Origin: Pectobacterium versatile
Lineage (GTDB): Bacteria > Pseudomonadota > Gammaproteobacteria > Enterobacterales > Enterobacteriaceae
DNA length: 64,000 bases
Assembly (NCBI RefSeq): GCF_020166435.1
Contig: NZ_JAINZP010000016.1
Coordinates: 22,410 to 86,409, forward strand
Direction of reading: 5' to 3'
Positions 32,193 to 43,956 of this stretch are shown here, piece after piece; position 1 is the stretch's first letter; every line of letters begins with the position of its first letter. The notes under the pieces are model-generated. The model was not told where the DNA came from and did not search any database. It was given only the letters and a program-made list of their open reading frames with translations. The translations under genes were made by a program, and so were the position numbers.

Positions 32193-35048
32193 ATGTCGAT
32201 ACTTCCTTTGCCCGCTTTACCTGTGCTTCTGACGGAACACTCTCAGCGTGCTCTGTCACGTTTGCGGGAAGCCGCACCTGATGAACCGATAACCGACAGT
32301 GACTCTGCTGTTCTGGCATTGAGCGATTTTGTCAGCGATGCGCTTGCGCTGCATCCTGACTGGTGGCAAGGGATTCATCAGCAACCGCCGCAGCCCGAAG
32401 AGTGGCAGCACTACGCCGACTGGTTGAGCAATGCATTGGCCGATGTTAACGATGAAAATGCCTTGATGGCCGCATTGCGACGGTTTCGCCGACATATGTT
32501 GACACGAATTGCGTGGTCACAGGCGCTGCAAACCAGTACGACGGAACACACGCTACGTCAGCTTAGTGAACTGGCTGAGGTAATGATTGTGGCGGCCAGA
32601 AGCTGGCTATATCAGGCCTGTTGTCGCGAGTGGGGCACACCTTGCAATGCACAGGGTGTTGCTCAGCCTCTGCTGATTCTTGGTATGGGAAAATTGGGTG
32701 GGGGAGAACTTAACTTCTCTTCGGATATCGATCTGATTTTTGTCTATCCCGAAAATGGTCATACGCAAGGCGGGCGGCGCGAGCTGGATAACGCGCAGTT
32801 CTTCACGCGTCTGGGGCAGCGGCTCATTAAGGTGCTGGATCAGCCGACCGTCGATGGTTTTGTGTACCGTGTGGATATGCGGCTACGTCCCTTTGGTGAC
32901 AGTGGTCCGCTGGTGCTCAGCTTCGCGGCGATGGAAGATTACTATCAGGAGCAGGGCCGAGACTGGGAACGCTATGCAATGGTCAAAGCGCGCCTGATGG
33001 GGGGAATGGACGATGCCTACAGTCAGGAATTGCGCAGTACGCTGAAGCCTTTTGTATTCCGTCGCTATATCGATTTCAGTGTGATCCAATCGCTGCGAAA
33101 TATGAAGGGCATGATTGCCCGTGAGGTACGTCGCCGGGATCTGCGTAACAACATCAAGCTGGGGGCGGGTGGGATTCGTGAAATCGAATTTATCACGCAG
33201 GTTTTCCAACTGATTCGTGGCGGACGTGAACCGGGATTACAAGGGCGTTCTCTGCTGCCTACGCTCCAGCATGTAGGCGCACTGGGATTATTAACGCCGC
33301 AGCAGGTGCTTGACCTCAGTACCTCTTACCTGTTTCTGCGTCGTTTAGAGAACCTGTTGCAGGCCATTGCCGATGAGCAGACGCAAACCTTGCCGAGTGA
33401 TGAGCTGAATCAGCAGCGACTGGCATGGGGAATGGGGTTCGACAACTGGGACGCGCTGCAATCCATGCTGGAACAGCATATGCAGGCGGTGCGACACGTC
33501 TTTGATGACCTGATTGGCGATGATGCGCCGGACAATAATGATATCCCCGAACATGGCAGCTATAGCAGCCTATGGCAGGACACGCTGGACGACGGCGAAC
33601 TGGCTCCGCTGACGCCGCATCTCTCGGAAAGCGTGCGTGAAAAGCTGATGCGGACGATTGTGGAATTCCGTCACGACGTGGCGAAACGCACCATAGGGCC
33701 GCGTGGGCGAGACGTACTGGATCAGCTCATGCCGTGTTTGTTGGCGGAAGTCTGCGCTCGTCAGGAAGCGGATACGGTGCTGTCTCGTCTGACGCCGCTG
33801 CTGCTGGGGATCGTCACACGAACCACCTATCTCGAACTGCTGCTGGAGTCTCGCGCTGCGCTCGCCCAATTGATTCGACTGTGTGCGGCGTCGCCGATGG
33901 TTGCCAGCCAGCTGGCACGCTATCCCCTGTTGCTGGATGAATTGCTCGATGCGTCAACGCTGTATCAGCCGACGGCACCGGGTGCGTACGCCGATGAGCT
34001 ACGTCAGTATTTGATGCGCGTCCCTGAGGATGACGAAGAACAGCAGTTAGAAGCGGTTCGCCAGTTCAAGCAGTCGCAGCAACTGCGTATCGCCGCAGGA
34101 GATATCGGTGGCGTACTGCCTGTGATGAAAGTGAGCGATCACTTAACGTATTTGGCGGAAGCGATTATCGCGGCAGTGGTTCAGCAAGCGTGGGGGCAGA
34201 TGGTGGCGCGCTATGGCCAGCCGTCGCATTTGCAGCATCGTGAAGGTCGTGGGTTTGCCGTTATTGCCTACGGCAAACTCGGCGGCTGGGAGCTGGGATA
34301 CAGCTCCGATCTGGATTTGGTGTTCTTGCTGGACTGTCCATCGGACGTGATGACGGATGGCGAACGCAGTATTGATGGCCGACAGTTCTACCTGCGCCTC
34401 GCACAGCGAGTGATGCATCTATTTAGCACTCGGACGTCATCAGGCATTTTGTATGAAGTGGATGCCCGTCTGCGGCCATCGGGCGCGGCGGGTATGTTAG
34501 TGAGTACGGTAGAAGCGTTTGATGACTATCAGCGCAATGAGGCATGGACGTGGGAGCATCAGGCGCTGGTGCGCGCGCGTATGGTGTACGGCGAAAGTGG
34601 CGTGCAGCAGACATTTGAGTCTATTCGCCGCAGTATTCTGTGCGCTGAGCGTGACGCGGAGACTCTGCGAACCGAAGTGCGAGAAATGCGGGAAAAAATG
34701 CGCCAGCATCTGGCGAACAAAGATAAAGCACTCTTTGACATCAAAACGGATGCAGGCGGCATTACGGATATCGAATTCATTGCCCAGTATCTGATGCTGC
34801 GTTACGCCGCTCAGGAACCGCGTTTGACCCGTTGGTCAGACAACGTGCGTATTCTGGAACTGATGGCGCAATATGGCGTGATGGAAGAGAGCGAAGCCAA
34901 CGCGCTCAAGCTGGCCTATGTCACCATGCGCAATGAACTACACCATCTGGCTTTGCAGGAACTGTCCGGTCGGGTCAGCAAGGATCGGTTTGTTGCGGAG
35001 CGGGAGCAGGTACTGGTGAGTTGGAATAAGTGGTTAGTGGGAGCGTAA
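32193..35048 (+). CDS. glnE: bifunctional glutamine synthetase adenylyltransferase/deadenylase
   Basis: A 951-residue protein (E. coli 946). Two nucleotidyltransferase domains are visible: [20 protein letters not shown] (about 167-186, deadenylylation half) and [20 protein letters not shown] (about 690-709, adenylylation half). Helical R domains follow each one. It adds or removes AMP on glutamine synthetase under control of PII/GlnB and glutamine. It begins 52 nt after ygiF and may be co-transcribed with it. Confidence 0.98.
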   Translation: MSILPLPALPVLLTEHSQRALSRLREAAPDEPITDSDSAVLALSDFVSDALALHPDWWQGIHQQPPQPEEWQHYADWLSNALADVNDENALMAALRRFRRHMLTRIAWSQALQTSTTEHTLRQLSELAEVMIVAARSWLYQACCREWGTPCNAQGVAQPLLILGMGKLGGGELNFSSDIDLIFVYPENGHTQGGRRELDNAQFFTRLGQRLIKVLDQPTVDGFVYRVDMRLRPFGDSGPLVLSFAAMEDYYQEQGRDWERYAMVKARLMGGMDDAYSQELRSTLKPFVFRRYIDFSVIQSLRNMKGMIAREVRRRDLRNNIKLGAGGIREIEFITQVFQLIRGGREPGLQGRSLLPTLQHVGALGLLTPQQVLDLSTSYLFLRRLENLLQAIADEQTQTLPSDELNQQRLAWGMGFDNWDALQSMLEQHMQAVRHVFDDLIGDDAPDNNDIPEHGSYSSLWQDTLDDGELAPLTPHLSESVREKLMRTIVEFRHDVAKRTIGPRGRDVLDQLMPCLLAEVCARQEADTVLSRLTPLLLGIVTRTTYLELLLESRAALAQLIRLCAASPMVASQLARYPLLLDELLDASTLYQPTAPGAYADELRQYLMRVPEDDEEQQLEAVRQFKQSQQLRIAAGDIGGVLPVMKVSDHLTYLAEAIIAAVVQQAWGQMVARYGQPSHLQHREGRGFAVIAYGKLGGWELGYSSDLDLVFLLDCPSDVMTDGERSIDGRQFYLRLAQRVMHLFSTRTSSGILYEVDARLRPSGAAGMLVSTVEAFDDYQRNEAWTWEHQALVRARMVYGESGVQQTFESIRRSILCAERDAETLRTEVREMREKMRQHLANKDKALFDIKTDAGGITDIEFIAQYLMLRYAAQEPRLTRWSDNVRILELMAQYGVMEESEANALKLAYVTMRNELHHLALQELSGRVSKDRFVAEREQVLVSWNKWLVGA

Positions 35049-35073
35049 GTTCCTCCTATCTAATGGTCAAATG

Positions 35074-35100
35074 TGCCGTGCGGTTTAGAGCCGCACGGCA
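35074..35100. terminator. hairpin after glnE
   Basis: TGCCGTGCGG-TTTAGAG-CCGCACGGCA is a 10-bp perfect stem 25 nt after glnE, without a T run. A terminator or mRNA 3'-end stabiliser. Confidence 0.55.
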
Positions 35101-35167
35101 GTGGCGTGTATGATACGTGCCTATGATATTATTACGCGCATTATGCGAAATAAGCCTGGAGTAGAGG

Positions 35168-36604
35168 ATGAAAGTGACGCTGCCTGATTTCCGTCAAGCG
35201 GGTGTGTTAGTGGTGGGTGATGTCATGCTGGATCGTTACTGGTATGGGCCGACCAGCCGAATTTCACCAGAGGCACCCGTGCCTGTGGTCAAGGTTGATA
35301 CGATCGAAGAGCGCCCAGGCGGCGCAGCGAACGTCGCCATGAACATCGCTGCATTGGGCGCGGGATCGCGTCTGGTGGGGTTAACGGGCATTGACGATGC
35401 TGCTCGCGCACTGAATGCCAAACTTGGCGAAGTGAATGTGAAGTGTGACTTTGTCGCTGTTCCTACGCACCCGACGATCACCAAGCTGCGCGTGCTGTCG
35501 CGCAATCAGCAGTTGATCCGACTGGATTTCGAAGAGGGCTTTGAGGGGATTGATCCTCAGCCGATTATCGAACGTATTCAACTGGCGCTGCCAAAAATTG
35601 GCGCACTGGTGCTGTCTGACTATGCAAAAGGCGCATTAGCGCATGTGCAAACCATGATTCAGACGGCAAAAGCGGCTGGCGTTCCGGTGCTGATCGACCC
35701 GAAAGGCACGGATTTTTCCCGCTACCGTGGCGCGACATTGTTGACGCCGAACCTGTCTGAGTTTGAAGCGGTCGCAGGGCGTTGCAAAACGGAAGAAGAG
35801 CTGGTCGAGCGCGGTATGCAACTGGTGGCTGATTACGATCTGTCCGCGTTGCTGATCACCCGTTCCGAGCAAGGGATGACGCTGCTACAGCCGGGCAAAG
35901 CACCGTTGCATTTGCCGACGCAGGCGCAGGAAGTGTATGACGTGACCGGGGCGGGCGACACGGTGATTGGTGTTCTGGCCGCTGCGCTGGCGGCAGGTAA
36001 CTCACTGGAAGAAGCCTGTTTCCTGGCGAATGCTGCCGCAGGCGTCGTCGTTGGCAAGCTGGGTACATCAACGGTCACGCCGATTGAGTTGGAAAATGCG
36101 ATCCGCGGCCGTGCCGACACCGGATTTGGTGTGATGACCGAAGAACAGCTGAAACATGCTGTTGAACTGGCGCGTCAGCGTGGCGAAAAGATTGTGATGA
36201 CTAACGGCTGCTTCGATATTCTGCACGCCGGACATGTGTCTTATCTGGCAAACGCTCGCAAACTTGGCGACCGGTTAATCGTTGCGGTAAACAGCGATGC
36301 CTCAACCAAGCGTCTGAAGGGGCCGACTCGTCCCGTCAACCCGCTGCCGCAGCGGATGATCGTGCTGGGTGCGTTGGAAGCTGTCGATTGGGTCGTGCCG
36401 TTTGAAGAAGATACGCCGCAGCGTTTGATTGCCAGTATTCTGCCGGACATTCTGGTGAAAGGCGGCGACTACCAGCCACATGAAATCGCCGGTAGTGAAG
36501 AAGTCTGGGCCAACGGCGGTGAAGTGAAAGTCCTGAACTTTGAGGATGGTTGCTCCACGACGAACATCATCAACACGATTAAAGCCAACACGTCTAAATC
36601 TTAA
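35168..36604 (+). CDS. hldE: bifunctional heptose 7-phosphate kinase/heptose 1-phosphate adenylyltransferase
   Basis: A 478-residue fusion (E. coli 477). The PfkB-type kinase domain (1 to about 318) has [17 protein letters not shown] and [17 protein letters not shown]. The C-terminal nucleotidyltransferase (about 344-478) has [17 protein letters not shown] and NSDAS. It makes ADP-heptose for the LPS inner core. Usual in the glnE-hldE order; what follows (ligA) is not. Confidence 0.98.
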   Translation: MKVTLPDFRQAGVLVVGDVMLDRYWYGPTSRISPEAPVPVVKVDTIEERPGGAANVAMNIAALGAGSRLVGLTGIDDAARALNAKLGEVNVKCDFVAVPTHPTITKLRVLSRNQQLIRLDFEEGFEGIDPQPIIERIQLALPKIGALVLSDYAKGALAHVQTMIQTAKAAGVPVLIDPKGTDFSRYRGATLLTPNLSEFEAVAGRCKTEEELVERGMQLVADYDLSALLITRSEQGMTLLQPGKAPLHLPTQAQEVYDVTGAGDTVIGVLAAALAAGNSLEEACFLANAAAGVVVGKLGTSTVTPIELENAIRGRADTGFGVMTEEQLKHAVELARQRGEKIVMTNGCFDILHAGHVSYLANARKLGDRLIVAVNSDASTKRLKGPTRPVNPLPQRMIVLGALEAVDWVVPFEEDTPQRLIASILPDILVKGGDYQPHEIAGSEEVWANGGEVKVLNFEDGCSTTNIINTIKANTSKS

Positions 36605-36660
36605 ACGAAATAAAACTGACGGTGCTCGAAAGGTTTCGACGCCGTTAGTCCGCAAGCTAA

Positions 36661-36695
36661 TGATTCTCGCTCTGGCGCATCACGGGCGAGAATCA
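36661..36695. other. hairpin between hldE and ligA
   Basis: TGATTCTCGC and GCGAGAATCA pair perfectly around a 15-nt loop. No T run follows; it may be a weak terminator of hldE or a trace of rearrangement at this junction. Confidence 0.45.
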
Positions 36696-36698
36696 TAA

Positions 36699-38795
<2,097 letters not shown>

Positions 38796-38799
38796 ACGG

Positions 38800-39021
38800 A
38801 TGGAAAAAGAAGACCTGATAGACATTGCTACGATGCAGATGCCGTTTGGTAAATACAAAGGGCGAGTGCTGATTGATTTACCTGAAGAGTACCTGCTGTG
38901 GTTCTCCCGCAAGGATGAATTTCCTAAAGGTCGCTTAGGGGAATTGATGCAGATTACGCTGGCAATCAAGATAGAGGGTCTTCAAGGGTTGGTCACGCCG
39001 CTGAAACGGCCCCGTCCCTGA
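38800..39021 (+). CDS. DUF3820 family protein
   Basis: A 73-residue cytoplasmic protein. The core ATMQMPFGKYKGRVLIDLPE and YLLWFSRKDEFPKGRLGEL is typical of DUF3820, annotated in some genomes as a putative quorum-sensing-regulated virulence factor without clear function. It starts 4 nt after the ligA stop and is presumably co-transcribed. Confidence 0.85.
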   Translation: MEKEDLIDIATMQMPFGKYKGRVLIDLPEEYLLWFSRKDEFPKGRLGELMQITLAIKIEGLQGLVTPLKRPRP

Positions 39022-39113
39022 TTATCCATTTCCTGTCGTAACCCTGATGAAAAAAGGTCGCTTCAATTAAGCAAAGCTGGTCACTTAAGCCTCATTTTAG
39101 GAGAAACACGCGA

Positions 39114-39185
39114 ATGAGGCTCCCGCAGGGATACCTCGCCTTGTGGTTGCTCCGTATATCTCGGTTCTTAAACGATTGGCATTAG
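39114..39185 (+). CDS. possible 23-residue peptide
   Basis: TAGGAGA lies 9 nt before an ATG that opens MRLPQGYLALWLLRISRFL and stops after NDWH. It is amphipathic/hydrophobic and basic. No homologue is recalled and it is close to an IS scar, so it may be chance. The rest of 39022-39362 shows only the degenerate IS end (GGCTGTGTGAAAACT at 39226). Confidence 0.25.
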   Translation: MRLPQGYLALWLLRISRFLNDWH

Positions 39186-39362
39186 CATTCAATCGTGATG
39201 GTTCTGAATGTCTCTTGTGTGCCCAGGCTGTGTGAAAACTGCTGTTCAGTTTTTGGTCTAAGCAGTGGCTTTATATGATCAACTATTCTTGATAAACCCA
39301 TGCGAAAACCTATTTTATTTAATAAAATTAAAAGGATAAGATTAAATGTTGCGGGTGAGGAT

Positions 39363-40160
39363 ATGACCCACCACATTAAAGGTCAAGGCAGACATCAGGT
39401 GACGTTGCTCCCTGAAGTGCTGGATGATTTTGTCACTGAAGATAATCCTGTCAGAGTCGTTGATGTCTTTGTTGATGGATTACAGCTTGATGCTCTTGGC
39501 TTCGACAGGGTTAATGCAAAGCAGACAGGGCGACCCGGATATCATCCGGCAACTATGCTGAAGCTGTACATTTATGGATACCTGAACCGCATTCAGTCTT
39601 CCCGCAGGTTAGAAAGAGAATCCCATCGAAACGTGGAGCTGATGTGGTTACTTGAGCGATTAACACCTGATTTTAAAACTATTGCCGACTTCAGAAAAAA
39701 CAATAGTAAAGGTATCAAAAATGCCTGTCGGGCTTTTATTGATCTGTGTCGGCAGATGCAGATGTTCACCGATGTGGTTGTTGCCATCGACGGCAGCAAG
39801 TTCAAGGCGGTAAACAGCAAATCGAATAACTTCACCCCACAGAAAACAAAAGGTCACATCGAAAGGGTTGAGCAGAGTATAGCTCTGTACCTGAATAAGC
39901 TCTATGAAGCTGACAAGACTGCTGAGCCTGAAATAATCACAGATTTAACAGCGACGAAACTGGCATGGTTGCAACAACGTTTAGCGAGCTTCAGAACAGG
40001 TTTATGGTAGTCGAAGATGGGTTAGAACTGCAAATGTACTTTAACCATATTGCCTGTCGCGATTGTAGTCAGCGGTCAAGGTGCACCACATCAAAACGCG
40101 ATCCGAGGCGTATAAGACGGTGGGTTCATGAAGCTGAAATGGAAGATATGCAGACCAGGC
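39363..40160 (+). pseudogene. truncated IS1182-type transposase
   Basis: From ATG 39363 the frame reads MTHHIKGQGRHQVTLLPEVL, GRPGYHPATMLKLYIYGYLN, SSRRLERESHRNVELMWLL and the DDE first Asp in VVVAIDGSKFKAVNSKSNNF, all typical of IS1182-family transposases. It stops at 40010. The downstream homology continues in another frame (FNHIACRDCSQRSRCTTSKR, RRWVHEAEMEDMQTRL) after an internal deletion that removed the catalytic centre. It ends abruptly against an integrase fragment. A putative IS left end, GGCTGTGTGAAAACT, is at 39226; no right end is found. Confidence 0.85.
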
Positions 40161-40302
40161 TTTCCTTACCGCCGAAGCGATAGCGGAAATACCATAGCCT
40201 AGCGCCGCTGGTGGATACCGTGAGGTACAGGCCTTGCGAATCGGTGAGCTTGTAAGATTTTGCGAGAGGTTTCGCAGATCGGACTTTGCTGTCAGTTAAC
40301 AT
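40160..40302 (-). pseudogene. N-terminal fragment of a P4-type tyrosine integrase
   Basis: On the minus strand from ATG 40302: MLTDSKVRSAKPLAKSYKLT, DSQGLYLTVSTSGARLWYFR and YRFGGKESL, the DUF4102 arm-binding domain that starts P4-family integrases. Only about 48 of roughly 400 codons remain before the junction with the transposase remnant. The catalytic domain is missing. Confidence 0.85.
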
Positions 40303-40713
40303 TTGATGGTCACTCCCGTTCATCGAACTGAATGACTCGCAATCTGACCCACAAATTCCCCAATACGAAGGGATAAATCAAAGCGTATCGGAAAAGATAT
40401 TTACACCAACTTATGGAATCAAAAAACATAGGAGCAGACTTGCCTGAACGGCGAAATTTTATGCTTTATTCATCTCGTTGAAATAATTATAAAACACAAA
40501 TATTTAAAATCAAATAATTATTTAGAGAGATTACTGATATGAGAAATTATATTTTATATGTTAATTGTTATGGTTGTGGGTACTAGCAGCTTGTGTGTTT
40601 TGCTAAAAAAATCTTTAAGATTGATCTGATTGTTATTCTAAAATTTTTTATGTGATATATTATCCGGCACGGAAAAAATTAATAATAAAAACTTAATGGA
40701 TTAAGATTAAAAA
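40303..40713. other. AT-rich upstream region of the exopolysaccharide cluster
   Basis: A 411-bp region that becomes very AT-rich after about 40480. A possible -10 (TATATT near 40656) lies about 58 nt before the first gene. No JUMPstart/ops element (GGCGGTAG) is seen. It probably carries the cluster promoter and could be a silencing target for H-NS. No gene is seen. Confidence 0.5.
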
Positions 40714-42120
40714 GTGTCTACTAATCAGATGAATGTTTCCTATAGAAATGATTTTTTTGTTATTAAATTGATGGATTTTTTATCAATAAATTTGACATTA
40801 ATGGTCAGCGCTAGTCTATTTATGATGGGCGCTTTCGATGATGTAATTATGATTAGTCTGCTATTCTCAACATCTTTTTTACTTATTGGAGAATATACTG
40901 GCCTATATCACCATGGCCTTAAAAATATGCAGCTTGGTGGGCAGAGAAGACTGTGGGGTTCCGCATTATTTTCGGTCATCTTTGTGGAGTTAGTCAGGAA
41001 TTATGCCGGTACGCTGTACTCGCTGGGTCTATTGCATAAATTCGATAATATATATTTTTCCGCAACGCTGTACTGGTATATTCTTTCGCTATGTAGCCTC
41101 TATATCACGCGTTTAATTACGTTTAAATTTACGACTAAAAAGCGGATCCGAATTGCTATTGTGGGATTAACGCCCGGTGGGTTAGCGGCGGAAAAAGCAT
41201 TGCTTAAAGAGTATGCCAACATGCAGTTAGAATTGGCTTTTTACGACGATCGTAGCCCATCCCGTTGTGGCTATCTGTTTAAGAGCCAATTTAAAGGCAA
41301 AGTGAGCAAGCTGGTTGAAGAGGCTAAAGCGGGCAGAGTGGATGAGATTTATATTGCGCTGCCAATGGTTGCGCTACAACGCATTCGTTATTTTCTGTCG
41401 ATGATGTCCGATACGACGGTAGATACCTATATCATTCCCGATCTTTATTCCTACAGCTCATACGTATCGCAGTTTCGCTCCATCAATAACATTCAGACCA
41501 TCAGTATTTTCAGATCGCCGTTTGATGGTATTGGCTCGGTGATTAAGCGCGTTGAGGATTTAGTGATTGGTGGCGTTATTACGCTGATGATTTCGCCATT
41601 GCTGCTGGTGATTGCTATTGGTATCAAACTGACGTCACGGGGGCCGGTGTTATTCAAGCAGGATCGTTACGGCCTGAGCGGCAATAAAATCAAAGTGTGG
41701 AAATTCCGCTCGATGCACGTGATGGAAAACGCCGGCGTCGTGACGCAGGCGACTAAAAACGATCCGCGCGTTACGCGTTTTGGCGCATTTTTACGCCGGA
41801 CTTCGCTGGATGAACTGCCGCAATTTTTCAATGTATTGCAAGGGACGATGTCGATTATTGGCCCACGTCCTCATGCCGTCGTGCATAACGAGCAGTATCG
41901 CCAGTTAGTCGAGAATTACATGATCCGCCATAAAGTGAAGCCTGGAATTTCAGGCTTGGCGCAGGTTAATGGTTATCGCGGCGAAGTGGATACCCTCGAT
42001 AAAATGGAAAAACGGGTTCACTACGATATCGCCTATATTCAGAGTTGGTCCCTTTGGTTGGATATCAAAATTATCTTTAGAACCATTTTCAAAGGTTTTA
42101 TCGGTGAAAATGCGTACTAA
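40714..42120 (+). CDS. undecaprenyl-phosphate sugar phosphotransferase (WcaJ-type initiating enzyme)
   Basis: A 468-residue polyprenyl phosphate hexose-1-phosphate transferase. Four N-terminal membrane segments (about 15-130) and a CoA-binding-like central domain (IRIAIVGLTPGGLAAEKALL) precede a membrane segment (GGVITLMISPLLLVIAIGI). The catalytic domain has FKQDRYGLSG, KVWKFRSMHV, RRTSLDELPQFFNVLQG and SIIGPRPHA. It loads the first sugar phosphate on undecaprenyl phosphate, probably glucose as for WcaJ, though this cannot be read from sequence. It starts with GTG at 40714 and overlaps the next gene by 11 nt. Confidence 0.92.
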   Translation: MSTNQMNVSYRNDFFVIKLMDFLSINLTLMVSASLFMMGAFDDVIMISLLFSTSFLLIGEYTGLYHHGLKNMQLGGQRRLWGSALFSVIFVELVRNYAGTLYSLGLLHKFDNIYFSATLYWYILSLCSLYITRLITFKFTTKKRIRIAIVGLTPGGLAAEKALLKEYANMQLELAFYDDRSPSRCGYLFKSQFKGKVSKLVEEAKAGRVDEIYIALPMVALQRIRYFLSMMSDTTVDTYIIPDLYSYSSYVSQFRSINNIQTISIFRSPFDGIGSVIKRVEDLVIGGVITLMISPLLLVIAIGIKLTSRGPVLFKQDRYGLSGNKIKVWKFRSMHVMENAGVVTQATKNDPRVTRFGAFLRRTSLDELPQFFNVLQGTMSIIGPRPHAVVHNEQYRQLVENYMIRHKVKPGISGLAQVNGYRGEVDTLDKMEKRVHYDIAYIQSWSLWLDIKIIFRTIFKGFIGENAY

Positions 42121-43396
42121 ATTGGTCATCGCCGCTGGAATGATAACCCCCCTCTCATCTTGGGCCGACTTGATGCCGAAATCGCATATCGGTGTCGCCG
42201 GTATTGATTTTCAAAGCCAGGTGGGTCTGGACTATGGGCATGAGAATAACGTGACCTATCAGGCTGATGATCAGAATGCGGTGAGTTCTCATTTTCAGAG
42301 CCTCAGGCCAATGATTAAGGCCATTGGCGCGCGTTATCAGGATCAATATCTGTTGATGTATTCCGGTGATTATCGTCGTTACGACAGCGATCCGGCGGAT
42401 AATTACACCGACCATTTCTTTCGCTTTAATGGCGCATGGCGCTACGGGTTGAGGCATGGATTAACGCTCAGTCTTGAGGAGGCGCTTGGGCACGAAGTGC
42501 GTGGGCGCGGTATTACCGAAGGTTTTCGACCACAACAGTTCAGCGATTTCGGTATTCATTCGCCGTTGAGTACCGCGCTTTTCAACAGTGAATTGCGTTA
42601 TAGCTATGGCGCGCTGAAAGGGCGCGGTAAAGCCGACGTCGCGCTGCTGTTTAGAAAACTGCGGTTAGGCCGCACGGAGGATATTAAAAATACCGATATT
42701 GATTTTTATAACTATGTTCTTGGGCAGGAATGGTACGAGAACGGTTTAATCGCCGAATTATCTGACCAATACTCGTCGGCAACGCGCTTTCGCTACCGTT
42801 TTATTGGTAATCAGCGGCGTTATGAAATCGATTCGCAAAAAGATAATAATGAATACTATCTGGAATTCGGCATTAAATCGCAACTTACGGGAAAAGCCGG
42901 TATTGATGCCAATGTGTCCTGGCTATACAAGACATTCGATAATAACCCGAATTCCAGGAGTTTTAGCGGGATAAACTGGGATATTCAGACGGAGTGGAAA
43001 CCACTTAAACAATCCGTTTTTACCGCACATACGTCGCAGCATATCAAAGACCCGTCAGAAATTGGCGGCTATATCCTGGTTTCTAAATACGGCATCTCTT
43101 ATCAGCACTTTTGGCTCGTCGATCGTTTCTCCACCACGTTTGACTATTCATACCTGACGGACGTTTACAAGAATTACCCGCGAGATCGTAAAGACAGAAA
43201 CAGGGTGTTCACATTCGCCATGAGTTATAACTTCAGACCCTCTATTAACGTTGAATTAAAGTATCAACTGAACACGCTACGTTCCAATCAAGATAGCGAT
43301 TCTTTCTTTATTGGCCCTAACGGCGATCGCCAGGTCGTCAGAATGCTGGGCCGTGATAACTCTCTGATTATGTTTACGGCTAAGGTACAGATCTAA
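42110..43396 (+). CDS. outer-membrane beta-barrel protein of polysaccharide clusters
   Basis: A 428-residue exported protein. A signal peptide (about 1-19, ending SSWA) precedes many alternating amphipathic strands with aromatic ends (DYGHENNVTYQ, YLLMYSGDYRRYDS, LSDQYSSATRFRYRFIGN). It ends with a beta-strand, MFTAKVQI. It resembles the EpsL/BBP2-type barrels found beside exopolysaccharide export genes. ATG 42110 is chosen because the signal follows directly; the open frame begins earlier inside the previous gene. It probably assists export or anchoring of the polymer. Confidence 0.75.
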   Translation: MRTKLVIAAGMITPLSSWADLMPKSHIGVAGIDFQSQVGLDYGHENNVTYQADDQNAVSSHFQSLRPMIKAIGARYQDQYLLMYSGDYRRYDSDPADNYTDHFFRFNGAWRYGLRHGLTLSLEEALGHEVRGRGITEGFRPQQFSDFGIHSPLSTALFNSELRYSYGALKGRGKADVALLFRKLRLGRTEDIKNTDIDFYNYVLGQEWYENGLIAELSDQYSSATRFRYRFIGNQRRYEIDSQKDNNEYYLEFGIKSQLTGKAGIDANVSWLYKTFDNNPNSRSFSGINWDIQTEWKPLKQSVFTAHTSQHIKDPSEIGGYILVSKYGISYQHFWLVDRFSTTFDYSYLTDVYKNYPRDRKDRNRVFTFAMSYNFRPSINVELKYQLNTLRSNQDSDSFFIGPNGDRQVVRMLGRDNSLIMFTAKVQI

Positions 43397-43954
43397 GTGA
43401 AAATAATAAAACTGTGCATTTTTCTGTCCCTCATCGTCTGGCTAGCGGGATGTTCCCCGCCGAGCCAGACGCTGAGGGACAAACCTGAAAGTGAAACCAC
43501 TGGTTATCAGTTAGGTGAAGGCGATGCTGTAAATATTCTGGTGTACGGCGAGCCGGAGATGACGATGAAGTTCATGCTGGATAAAAGCGGCGCGATTACC
43601 TTCCCCTACATTGGTCAACTGGTGTTGAAAGGGAAAACGCCAGAGCAGGTGGGCGAGGAGTTGGCTAATCGCCTGCGCGGCGACTATCTGCAAAATCCGA
43701 TGGTGACGGTCAGCATTGCCGAGTTCCGGAAATTCTATATCACTGGTGAAGTGGAGAAACCGAACGGGTATGCCTACGAGCCGGGCTTAACCGTTGAAAA
43801 AGCGTTGGCGCTGGCCGGCGGATTTACCGATCGCGCAGACCGCAAGGATGTGGGTATTCGTCTATCGAATAGCAATCAACTGATTGAAAATGTTGATGTA
43901 AGACGTGTCGTTCATCCTGGCGATACCGTGATTGTCGGTATGAGCTTTTTCTGA
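43397..43954 (+). CDS. small outer-membrane polysaccharide export lipoprotein (Wza-like)
   Basis: A 185-residue lipoprotein: signal LCIFLSLIVWLAGC with lipobox Cys19. It then has a Poly_export domain (YQLGEGDAVNILVYGEPEMT, GAITFPYIGQLVLKGKTPEQ) and one SLBB domain (FYITGEVEKPNGYAYEPGLT, LALAGGFTDRADRKD). It lacks the extra SLBB domain and C-terminal membrane helix of Wza (about 380 aa), so it is a short OPX protein that may need the adjacent barrel to complete an outer-membrane channel. Starts GTG directly after the previous stop. Confidence 0.88.
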   Translation: MKIIKLCIFLSLIVWLAGCSPPSQTLRDKPESETTGYQLGEGDAVNILVYGEPEMTMKFMLDKSGAITFPYIGQLVLKGKTPEQVGEELANRLRGDYLQNPMVTVSIAEFRKFYITGEVEKPNGYAYEPGLTVEKALALAGGFTDRADRKDVGIRLSNSNQLIENVDVRRVVHPGDTVIVGMSFF

Positions 43955-43956
43955 CC

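Noticed and set aside
40126..40323. 65-codon minus-strand frame as an intact small gene
   Set aside because: Its sequence is only the first part of a P4 integrase plus a few codons read through the transposase remnant.
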